This document shows, in pieces, positions 1 to 5,432 of a stretch of DNA of 5,743 nt. Made by a program: the position numbers and the translations under genes. Position 1 is the stretch's first letter; the number at the start of each line of letters is the position of its first letter. Location: NCBI GenBank assembly GCA_023416195.1, contig JAEZID010000167.1:1-5743 (forward strand). The letters are read 5' to 3'. Source of the stretch: Pseudomonadota bacterium (GTDB lineage Bacteria > Pseudomonadota > Alphaproteobacteria > Azospirillales > Azospirillaceae). The notes under the pieces are model-generated. The model made no database searches and was not told the DNA's origin. It worked only from the letters and a program-made list of their open reading frames with translations.

Positions 1-361
1 CGAGGTTGCCGAGGCTGATGATGAAGTTGCCGTGATTGTTCATCTGCGGCGGGGTGACCGGGAACTTGTGCGCCTTGGTCTCGGTGAGGAAGACGAAATG
101 GTCCTCGCGGGCCGGCGTGGTCAGCGGCGCGCCTTTGTCCTTCCAGTCGGGGATCAGCTCGTCCAGCGCGTGCGGCTCGAACACGGCGCCCGACAGCAGG
201 TGGGCGCCGACCTCCGAACCCTTCTCGATCACGCAGACCGACAGCTCCTGCCCCGACTCGTTGGCGAGTTGCTTCAGGCGGATGGCCGCGCTCAAGCCGG
301 ACGGGCCGGCGCCGACGACGAGGACGTCGTATTCCATCACCTCGCGCGGATCGCGATCCAT
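1..361 (-). CDS. Electron transfer flavoprotein-ubiquinone oxidoreductase (ETF-QO), N-terminal part
   Basis: ETF-QO takes electrons from reduced electron transfer flavoprotein (fatty-acid, amino-acid and choline catabolism) and passes them through FAD and a 4Fe-4S cluster to ubiquinone at the inner membrane. Only the first 120 codons are here; the gene runs off the left edge, and the family is usually about 540-560 residues, so the cluster-binding C-terminal part is outside. Visible: a short polar leader, then MEYDVLVVGAGPSG with the FAD dinucleotide-binding GxGxxG at residues 17-22, IEKGSEVGAHLLSGAVFEP at 45-63 and VTPPQMNNHGNFIISLGNL at 102-120, all as I remember them from this family. Start: ATG at 361 with a GGGAG-like purine stretch upstream (complement of 371-377); the ATG at 337 (residue 9) is an in-frame alternative. 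It is divergent from the glycosylase gene, so it has its own promoter within 362-498. Family assignment is firm; the start choice is less so. Confidence 0.93.
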   Translation of the reverse strand, partial: MDRDPREVMEYDVLVVGAGPSGLSAAIRLKQLANESGQELSVCVIEKGSEVGAHLLSGAVFEPHALDELIPDWKDKGAPLTTPAREDHFVFLTETKAHKFPVTPPQMNNHGNFIISLGNL

Positions 362-421
362 GACCCCAAATCTCCCGGTTGTCGTTGCCGCCGCCAGGAT
401 CCGATGCGGTATTCCCGGAGC

Positions 422-444
422 GGTGGATGCCGTTCGCATCCGCC
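422..444. promoter_or_regulatory. 9-bp inverted repeat in the divergent ETF-QO / glycosylase intergenic region
   Basis: GGTGGATGC (422-430) and GCATCCGCC (436-444) pair over 9 bp with one G-T wobble and a 5-nt spacer. The dyad lies 61 bp upstream of the ETF-QO start and 55 bp upstream of the glycosylase start, where either gene's promoter could be. Neither side is followed by a T-run, so it is not an intrinsic terminator. It could be an operator or a leader hairpin. No convincing -35/-10 pair could be fixed on either strand: TTGACC on the minus strand (complement of 490-495) and TATCTA on the plus strand (453-458) lack well-spaced partners. The dyad is seen directly; a regulatory role is inference. 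Confidence 0.35.
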
Positions 445-498
445 AAAATGGGTATCTAAGTCCATGTAAGACCACAGGAGCCGTGCTAAGGTCAAACG

Positions 499-1374
499 AT
501 GAGTGACCCAAGCCACAACCTTGCGGCCGACATCCTTGCCGCCCTGCGTTGGCACGCGGACATCGGCTGCGACGAGGCCATCAGCGACGAGGCCACGGAC
601 TGGACGACCTTCGCCGCCCGCCCGGCGGTTTCGCGCGCCCCCACGGCGCCGCCACCAAGCGTGGGCGGGGGCGTAGGTGGCGCGCGTCCATTCGCCGCGC
701 CGACCACGACTCCGCGCGCCGCCTCCTACGCACCCGCCCCAGCCGCGTCCCAGCCGCTCGGCGCCAGCGAAGCCGGGGCGAGCGCGCGGGCGCGTGCCAA
801 GGAGGCCCGGACGCTGGAGGAATTGGAAGCGGCCCTGCGCGCCTTCGACGGCTGCCCGCTGAAGGCGACGGCCATGAACACGGTGTTCGCCGACGGCAAC
901 CCCGCCGCCCGCGTCATGCTGATCGGCGAGGCCCCCGGCGAGGACGAGGACCGGCAAGGCAAGCCCTTCGTGGGGGTCAGCGGCAAGCTGCTGGATCGCA
1001 TGCTGGCGCAGATCGGGCTGGACCGGAGCAACGTCTACATCAGCAACATCCTGCCCTGGCGCCCGCCCGGCAACCGTTCCCCCACCCAGGCCGAGATCGC
1101 CGCCTGCCTGCCCTTCCTGGAGCGGCATGTGGAGCTGATCGGCCCGAAGGTGCTGGTGCCGCTGGGCGGAACCTCGGCCAAGACGCTGCTGAACCGGGCG
1201 GAGGGCATCACGCGCCTGCGCGGGCAGTGGTTCGACTACCGCTCGCCCGGCCTGCCCGGCGCCGTGCCGGTCATTCCGATGCTCCACCCCGCCTATCTGC
1301 TGCGCAACCCCATCGCCAAGCGCGAGGCGTGGCGCGACCTGCTGGCCCTGAAACAGAAGATTCTAAACATTTAG
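499..1374 (+). CDS. Uracil-DNA glycosylase, family 4-like (alphaproteobacterial type)
   Basis: Predicted to remove uracil from DNA to start base-excision repair in the cytoplasm. The protein is 291 residues. Residues 1-40 form a helix-rich N-terminal segment (ILAALRWHADIGCDEAISDE). Residues 41-105 are a Pro/Ala/Gly linker. The catalytic domain spans about 106-291: motif A GEAPGEDED at 143-151 followed by GKPFVG, WRPPGNRSPT at 187-196, and motif B HPAYLLRNP at 263-271. These place it in the family 4/5-like superfamily rather than Ung (no GQDPY). Family 4 enzymes usually bind 4Fe-4S with four Cys. Here C119 and C203 fit two of those positions, but the first position of the CxxC pair is F116 and the Cys of the usual KCRPP motif is W187, so a normal cluster is unlikely. 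Start: ATG 499 with AAGG at 488-491, 7 nt spacing. It stands alone between a divergent gene and a likely terminator. Family sure; cluster loss and exact subfamily inferred. Confidence 0.92.
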   Translation: MSDPSHNLAADILAALRWHADIGCDEAISDEATDWTTFAARPAVSRAPTAPPPSVGGGVGGARPFAAPTTTPRAASYAPAPAASQPLGASEAGASARARAKEARTLEELEAALRAFDGCPLKATAMNTVFADGNPAARVMLIGEAPGEDEDRQGKPFVGVSGKLLDRMLAQIGLDRSNVYISNILPWRPPGNRSPTQAEIAACLPFLERHVELIGPKVLVPLGGTSAKTLLNRAEGITRLRGQWFDYRSPGLPGAVPVIPMLHPAYLLRNPIAKREAWRDLLALKQKILNI

Positions 1375-1390
1375 AATATCGTTCTTTTTT
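1356..1390 (+). terminator. Probable intrinsic terminator overlapping the glycosylase stop codon
   Basis: The last coding bases fold back on the stop region. The stem has three parts: GAA (1356-1358) with TTC (1382-1384), GAT (1359-1361) with ATC (1378-1380), and TCTAA (1362-1366) with TTAGA (1371-1375). There are small bulges on the right arm and a 4-nt loop. Six T (1385-1390) follow immediately. A simpler 7-bp perfect stem (1360-1366 / 1371-1377) is the core. The stem is A/T-rich and therefore weak for a high-GC genome, so termination may be partial. The pairing and T-run are seen directly; function is inferred. Confidence 0.45.
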
Positions 1391-1469
1391 GATCGTTTTC
1401 GGCGCAATTAGTCTTTCTTGCGGAGAGCGTAGATATTCGAAGCAATATCCAAGCACTCCAAACGATCGG
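1389..1469. other. Nested inverted repeats, possible three-way-junction RNA or DNA palindrome
   Basis: An outer perfect 8-bp pair, GATCGTTT (1391-1398) with AAACGATC (1460-1467), can be extended by two wobble pairs to 1389/1469. It encloses two smaller hairpins: CGCAA (1403-1407) with TTGCG (1418-1422), 10-nt loop, and GATATT (1432-1437) with AATATC (1444-1449), 6-nt loop. Together they draw a three-way junction. There is no T-run after the structure on either strand, so it is not a terminator by itself. It could be a structured leader of the transglycosylase transcript, a small RNA, a remnant of a palindromic mobile element, or chance in AT-rich DNA. The strand of any transcript cannot be told. 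The pairings are exact as read; any role is inference. Confidence 0.25.
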
Positions 1470-1561
1470 TAAGAAATGAAAAAGTGCCGCCAGACGCATG
1501 CGCCGAACACGACAGAATGACGCATGACCTTGCGCCAATCGGGTCTTACGGTCGGGTTAGA

Positions 1562-1601
1562 GCGATTTTTCCAGATCAGCTAAGCTGCTGAAATCCATCG
1601 C
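1562..1601. other. Bulged stem-loop upstream of the transglycosylase gene
   Basis: Four short helices stack around a TAA loop (1581-1583): CAGC/GCTG (1577-1580 / 1584-1587), CAG/CTG (1572-1574 / 1588-1590), TTT/AAA (1567-1569 / 1591-1593) and GCGAT/ATCGC (1562-1566 / 1597-1601). That makes 15 pairs in 40 nt, interrupted by two 2-nt bulges on the left arm and one 3-nt bulge on the right. No T-run follows on the plus strand. It sits 76 bp before the chosen transglycosylase start, so it may be part of the leader or an operator. The pairing is seen; function is unknown. Confidence 0.3.
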
Positions 1602-1676
1602 GAATACGGGCCCCTCGACCGCGCGGTGCGAATCGTCTTCTTGCGGTTCGCGCGCCGAGAGGTTAGACCTTATTCC

Positions 1677-3698
1677 ATGCTCCGGATATCTTGCAGTGCA
1701 GCAAAACCCGTCTCGCTGCGGCGGAAACTCCTGGGGGCTTTGGGAATGGCGGCCGTGCTGTGCGCGGCCCCCGACCCGGCCGGCGATTATCGCTCGGCCC
1801 AGGCCGCCCTTGTCATACACGCGCCGGATGGACGTCCCGTCATTCCGCCGGGCTTCGAACGCGCCGACCAGCCCCTGCTTCTGGCCGCGGACGCCGAGGC
1901 GCGTTCGGTCCAGCTGACGGAAGAGGACGCCCATCGCTATCGCCGCATCTTCGCCCTTCAGGAGCGGGGGGAGTGGGAGGCGGCCGACTGGGAAATCCGC
2001 CAGCTGAAGGACAAGCGGCTGGTCGGCTACGTGCTGCGCCAGCGCTACCTGCACCCCGACCGCAAGGCGAGCTACGACGAGCTGGCCGACTGGATGCAGC
2101 GCTTCGGCGACCATGCCGGGGCGGAGCGCATCCACAACCTCGCACAGCGCCGCCAGCCCGCCGGCCAGCGCGCGCCCAAGCCGCCGCGCGGCGACGACGG
2201 GGTGCGGCTGACCGGCTCGCTGGAGCGGCTCGGCGGCCTGCGTCCCGAACCCGATCCCTCGCCCGAGGAGAAGGTCACGGACGACAAGACGGCCGACGAG
2301 AGTGGAGCCGACGAGAAGGGCGCCGAGGCCGAAGCGGGCGAGAAGATCACCGTCGCGCCGCGCAGCCGCACCACCGCGCGCCCGCGCGCCGACCATTCCG
2401 CCGTCGCCCGCGTGCAGGAACTGCTGCGCGAAGGCAAGCCGGGCGCCGCCCTGGCCCTGCTCGGCCAGGACGAGGTCGGGCGCAACCTCGACTCGGTGCA
2501 GTACGACCGGGCGCGGGCGCGCGTCGCCGCCTCTCTCTACTACAGCGGCGAGTTGTCCCAGGCTCTGGCGCTCGCCTCGGCCAGCGCCGCGCGGTCGGGC
2601 GACGTCGTGACCGACGCGCACTGGATCGCCGGACTCGCCGCGTGGCGGCTGAAGCAGCACGACCGCGCGTCCCGCCATTTCGACGCCATGGCCGCCGCCC
2701 GGCCGCGCTCGCCCTGGATGGCCGCCGCCGCCGACTACTGGGCGGCGCGGGCGCACGCCAAGAAGGGCCGGAACGAGGAGGCGCGCGCCCACCTCGCCGC
2801 CGCCGCCCGCTTCCCGCACACCTTCTACGGCCTCGTCGCGCAGCGCACGCTGGGCGGCGTCGGCACCCTGCAATGGCAGGCTCCGGAGCTGACCGGCCAA
2901 CACCTGAAGGCCCTGGCCGACAAGCCGTCCGGCGCCCGCGCCATCGCCCTGCTCCAGGCCGGCCAGCGCGACATGGCGGAGCTGGAGTTGCAGCGCATCC
3001 ACCCGCGCGGCGACACGCTGGCCGAACAGGCGCTGGTGGCGCTGGCCGACCGGGCCGGGCTGCCGGCGCTGGCGCTCCAGGTCGGCAACGCGGTGACCGG
3101 ACCGGACGGCGCGCCCTACACCGCCGCGCTCTACCCCCTGCCCTACTGGAAGCCGCGCGACGGCTTCGCCGTGGACCGCGCGCTGGTCTTCGCGGTGATG
3201 CGCCAGGAATCGCGCTTCGACCCGAAGCTGGTCAGCTCCGCCGGGGCGACCGGCCTCATGCAGATCATGCCGTCCACCGCCCAGCACGTGCAGGAGCGCA
3301 ACGCCGACATCGGCGAGGCCGACGCCGGGCGCGCCGGCCTGTTCGACCCGGCCACCAACAAGGAGCTGGGCCAGCGCTACCTCGCGGAGCTTCTGAACAG
3401 CTCGGACATCGGCAACAACCTGTTCCTGATGGCCGCCGCCTACAACGCCGGTCCCGGCACGCTGATGCGCTGGCGCAAGGATCTGGCCGGGATCACCGAC
3501 CCGCTTCTCTTCATCGAGAGCCTGCCCTACGCCGAGACGCGGGACTATGTTGAGAAGGTTCTCGCCAACTTCTGGATCTACCGCCTGCGCCTGGGGCAGG
3601 AGACGGGATCGCTGGACGCCGTTGCGGCCGGCGGCTGGCCGGTCTATATGCCGGTGGACGCCCGTCCGACCCAGGTGGCCAGCCATGCCGAAGATTGA
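1677..3698 (+). CDS. Soluble lytic murein transglycosylase (Slt70-like, secreted)
   Basis: Cleaves the MurNAc-GlcNAc bond of peptidoglycan in the periplasm, forming 1,6-anhydro-MurNAc ends, for wall turnover and insertion of envelope machines. The protein is 673 residues from ATG 1677. N-terminal signal peptide: RRK at 15-17, hydrophobic LLGALGMAAVLC at 18-29, likely cut after AQA (43); its Cys is not in a lipobox. Helical-repeat superhelix about 75-480, including YWAARA (354-359) and FYGLVAQRTLG (383-393), typical of Slt proteins. Catalytic SLT domain about 493-638: general acid E511 in MRQESRFD, GLMQ at 526-529, AYNAGPG at 588-594, PYAETRDYV at 617-625. Residues about 170-241 form a Pro-rich then acidic low-complexity insert (Asp/Glu/Lys-rich at 196-223) within the repeat region. 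A GTG at 1626 would extend the protein by 17 residues, but it would bury the signal peptide deeper. Overlaps moaB by 14 nt, so the two are probably one operon. Confidence 0.93.
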   Translation: MLRISCSAAKPVSLRRKLLGALGMAAVLCAAPDPAGDYRSAQAALVIHAPDGRPVIPPGFERADQPLLLAADAEARSVQLTEEDAHRYRRIFALQERGEWEAADWEIRQLKDKRLVGYVLRQRYLHPDRKASYDELADWMQRFGDHAGAERIHNLAQRRQPAGQRAPKPPRGDDGVRLTGSLERLGGLRPEPDPSPEEKVTDDKTADESGADEKGAEAEAGEKITVAPRSRTTARPRADHSAVARVQELLREGKPGAALALLGQDEVGRNLDSVQYDRARARVAASLYYSGELSQALALASASAARSGDVVTDAHWIAGLAAWRLKQHDRASRHFDAMAAARPRSPWMAAAADYWAARAHAKKGRNEEARAHLAAAARFPHTFYGLVAQRTLGGVGTLQWQAPELTGQHLKALADKPSGARAIALLQAGQRDMAELELQRIHPRGDTLAEQALVALADRAGLPALALQVGNAVTGPDGAPYTAALYPLPYWKPRDGFAVDRALVFAVMRQESRFDPKLVSSAGATGLMQIMPSTAQHVQERNADIGEADAGRAGLFDPATNKELGQRYLAELLNSSDIGNNLFLMAAAYNAGPGTLMRWRKDLAGITDPLLFIESLPYAETRDYVEKVLANFWIYRLRLGQETGSLDAVAAGGWPVYMPVDARPTQVASHAED

Positions 3699-4221
3699 CG
3701 AGTCCCGCCCCTTTCTGCCGGTCAACATCGCCGTCGTGACCGTGTCCGACACGCGCACGCCGGAGGACGACCGTTCCGGCGACGCGCTGGTCGAGCGGCT
3801 GACCGGCGCCGGGCACGCGCTGGCCGCCCGCGTCATCGTCAAGGACGATATCGCCAGCATCCGCGCCCAGGTCCAGGCCTGGATCGCCGACCCGCGGATC
3901 GACGTGGTGCTGACCACCGGCGGCACCGGCGTGACGGGGCGCGACGTGACACCCGAAGCGGTCGAGGCCCTGTTCGAGAAGCCCATCCCCGGCTTCGGCG
4001 AGCTGTTCCGGTATCTCAGCTACGCCAAGGTCGGCACCTCGACGATCCAGAGCCGCGCCACCGGCGGCGTCGCCAACGGCACCTACATCTTCGCGCTGCC
4101 GGGGTCGCCCAGCGCCTGCCGCGACGCCTGGGACGACATCCTGGTCTGGCAGCTGGACAACCGCCACCGCCCCTGCAACCTCGTCGAACTGATGCCCCGG
4201 CTGCGGGAACATCAGGCCTGA
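3685..4221 (+). CDS. moaB: Molybdenum cofactor biosynthesis protein MoaB (MogA/MoaB fold)
   Basis: Cytoplasmic member of the MoaB/MogA family, which adenylates molybdopterin so that molybdate can be inserted; E. coli MoaB itself has little known activity beside MogA, so the exact step here depends on whether another MogA or MoeA is encoded elsewhere. 178 residues, close to the usual 170-180. Visible family motifs: IAVVTVSDTR at 15-24, TTGGTGVTGRDVTPE at 77-91 (molybdopterin-binding loop), IPGFGELFR at 101-109, SRATGG at 123-128 and ALPGSP at 137-142. Length and the GFGELFR stretch favour MoaB over a MoeA or CinA domain. Start: ATG 3685, inside the end of the transglycosylase gene in another frame, with AGGTGG at 3673-3678 (6 nt spacing). 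The 14-nt overlap suggests translational coupling. Confidence 0.94.
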   Translation: MPKIDESRPFLPVNIAVVTVSDTRTPEDDRSGDALVERLTGAGHALAARVIVKDDIASIRAQVQAWIADPRIDVVLTTGGTGVTGRDVTPEAVEALFEKPIPGFGELFRYLSYAKVGTSTIQSRATGGVANGTYIFALPGSPSACRDAWDDILVWQLDNRHRPCNLVELMPRLREHQA

Positions 4222-4227
4222 CGGCCC

Positions 4228-4316
4228 TGCCCCCTCCCCATCCCTCCCCCGCTTCGCGGGAGAGGGAGCCTTGTTCCCTTCATCGCCAAAGGCGGTGGAG
4301 GGTTAGGGAGAGGGCA
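4228..4316. repeat. Palindromic intergenic repeat with two alternative folds (REP/MITE-like)
   Basis: It fills most of the 109-bp gap between moaB and the kinase-like gene. Outer arms 4228-4247 and 4297-4316 are complementary at 17 of 20 positions. An inner hairpin uses 4241-4252 with 4256-4267 (11 of 12 pairs) around the 3-nt loop TTC. The two share 4241-4247, so they exclude each other. C-rich and G-rich arms separated by a short core fit the dispersed intergenic palindromes I recall from Azospirillum-type genomes; the copy number cannot be seen from one window. Only short T stretches follow the inner hairpin, so it would be a poor terminator, though it may attenuate or stabilise the transcript. 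It also supplies the purine-rich stretch 18-25 nt before the next start codon. Confidence 0.6.
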
Positions 4317-4330
4317 AACGCACTGCCACA

Positions 4331-5326
4331 ATGCCCGTGCTTTCCGCTCTCCACAGCGCCCTCACCCGCCTTCCGGCCTTCTCCGGCCTGCCGCCCGACG
4401 CGCTGGAACCAATGCCGCGCAAGGGCGTGGCGCACGACCATGTGCGGCTGAAGGGCCGGAGCCTCGTCGCCCGCGTGCCGCGCTGGAGCCAGCTGGACCT
4501 CGATCCCGCCGCCAACCTGAACCAGCAGGCCGCTGCCTTCCGCCGCGCGGCGCCCAGCGGCCACACGCCGGAACTGGTCGCCGTGCTGCCCCCGGACGAC
4601 GGCCTGCCCATGGGGGCGCTGATCGTGACGGAGATCGCCGGCCGCTCCCCGCGCCTGCCCGGCGACATGCCGGCCATCGCCGAGGCTCTGGCCGCCCTGC
4701 ACCGCCTGCCCCTGCCGGAGGCCGACGCGCGCCCGCCGCTGCCCTCCCCGGCCGATCCGGTCGCGGCGACCCTGGCGGTGGTCGAGCGGCAAGCCGTCTG
4801 GTTCGAGCGCGCCGGCCTGGAGCCCGCCGCCCTCGCCCGCATCAGGGCCGAGCTGGTAGACACGCGCGCCTTCACGCTCGACGCGCCCTCCCCGGTCCCG
4901 CTGGTCGGCAGCGACGTGCACCCCGGCAACTTCCTGATCGACACCGCCGGCAGGGCGTGGTTCACCGACCTGGAAAAGGCCCATTACGGGCATCCGGCCA
5001 TCGACCTCGCCCACGCCAGCCTCTACACCTCGACCATGTGGGACCGGGAGGTGGCGGCGGCGCTCCGTCCGCAAGAGGTCACAGCTTTTCTGTCCGCCTG
5101 GGAGGCCGCCGTCCCCCCCGCGCTGGCCGAAGCCACCCGTCCGTGGCTGCGCCCCTTGCGGCGGCTCACCTGGCTGCGCACTTTGTCATGGATGGCGCGC
5201 TGGAAGGTGGAGGGTGCAAGCCTGTCGCCGGACATGCCGGACGCCCTGTCGGCCCATATGGACGCCCATGTGGCCGATGTTCTCCGTCCGGACACCGTCG
5301 AACGGGTAAGCCGCGATTGGCGGTAG
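4331..5326 (+). CDS. APH-fold phosphotransferase / kinase-like protein
   Basis: Resembles the aminoglycoside phosphotransferase/choline kinase superfamily, cytoplasmic small-molecule kinases that use ATP; the substrate is unknown. 331 residues. N-lobe about 30-105, with LVARVPRW (46-53) where the ATP-binding lysine strand would be and the hinge-like LIVTEIAGRSPRLP at 97-110. C-lobe: ALAALHRLPLP at 119-129, catalytic loop LVGSDVHPGNFLID at 191-204 (D195, H197, N200), metal-binding D213 in WFTDLEKAHYG, then HPAIDLAHASLY at 221-232. The usual HGDxHxxN reads GSDVHPGN here, so the His-Gly before the catalytic Asp is replaced, and the beta-3 lysine may be Arg. Upstream purine stretch GGGAGAGGG (4306-4314) is too far for a good ribosome-binding site, so translation may be weak or a later start used; no better in-frame ATG is evident. 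Probably downstream in the transglycosylase-moaB transcript. Not claimed as a drug-resistance gene. Confidence 0.8.
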   Translation: MPVLSALHSALTRLPAFSGLPPDALEPMPRKGVAHDHVRLKGRSLVARVPRWSQLDLDPAANLNQQAAAFRRAAPSGHTPELVAVLPPDDGLPMGALIVTEIAGRSPRLPGDMPAIAEALAALHRLPLPEADARPPLPSPADPVAATLAVVERQAVWFERAGLEPAALARIRAELVDTRAFTLDAPSPVPLVGSDVHPGNFLIDTAGRAWFTDLEKAHYGHPAIDLAHASLYTSTMWDREVAAALRPQEVTAFLSAWEAAVPPALAEATRPWLRPLRRLTWLRTLSWMARWKVEGASLSPDMPDALSAHMDAHVADVLRPDTVERVSRDWR

Positions 5327-5354
5327 CACCCCAGCGTTCCGCGTGGTTAATCAT

Positions 5355-5400
5355 GGGTCAAGGAATGGCGCCTTACGCTTTCCCCTTCGGCCCTTTTTTT
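5355..5400 (+). terminator. Intrinsic terminator after the kinase-like gene
   Basis: GGGTC (5355-5359) pairs with GGCCC (5389-5393) with one G-T wobble, and AAGG (5360-5363) pairs with CCTT (5384-5387), leaving one bulged C at 5388. A small GCG/CGC pair (5368-5370 / 5376-5378) can form inside the loop. Seven T (5394-5400) follow the stem directly. This would end the plus-strand transcript that includes moaB and the kinase-like gene. The 20-nt loop makes it moderate in strength. Confidence 0.5.
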
Positions 5401-5432
5401 CGACACCCCCGGTGTGTGCAGGTGAGCGTGGC

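Larger units (their letters stand above)
1375..1676. other. 302-bp intergenic gap with AT-rich island, no credible gene
   Basis: This is the longest non-coding stretch in the window. GC counted over 1381-1480 is 41%, against 77% over the coding stretch 1201-1260. I see no ORF with recognisable content. A short minus-strand reading frame (1525 back into the glycosylase gene) has no ribosome-binding site I trust and no family resemblance. The gap holds a nested dyad (1389-1469), a bulged stem-loop (1562-1601), and presumably the promoter of the transglycosylase operon, which I could not place with confidence. Confidence 0.6.

Noticed and set aside
453..495. Promoter elements TTGACC (minus strand, complement of 490-495) and TATCTA (453-458, plus)
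   Set aside because: Neither has a partner hexamer at 16-18 bp spacing that looks better than chance, so no promoter is annotated.
1271..1525. 84-codon minus-strand frame starting in the AT-rich gap
   Set aside because: No family resemblance and no good ribosome-binding site; its second half is the antisense of the glycosylase C-terminus.
1626..1676. Upstream GTG start for the transglycosylase
   Set aside because: It adds 17 residues before a signal peptide that is already well formed from ATG 1677, and no Shine-Dalgarno sequence stands out in front of it. It remains possible.
1557..3986. An 809-codon open frame on the minus strand opposite the transglycosylase and moaB
   Set aside because: Its translation has no recognisable domain and is rich in Gly/Arg/Val/Ala, as expected for the antisense of a GC-biased gene. 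The plus-strand genes beneath have clear motifs in full length.
4241..4285. Inner hairpin after moaB as an intrinsic terminator
   Set aside because: The stem is strong, but it is followed by GCCTTGTTCCCTT rather than a T-run; it fits the palindromic repeat better.
4331..5326. Kinase-like gene as AmgK (MurNAc/GlcNAc kinase) working with the transglycosylase in wall recycling
   Set aside because: The idea fits the neighbourhood, but the catalytic loop differs from what I recall of AmgK, and no murU-like nucleotidyltransferase or tsaE is in the window.
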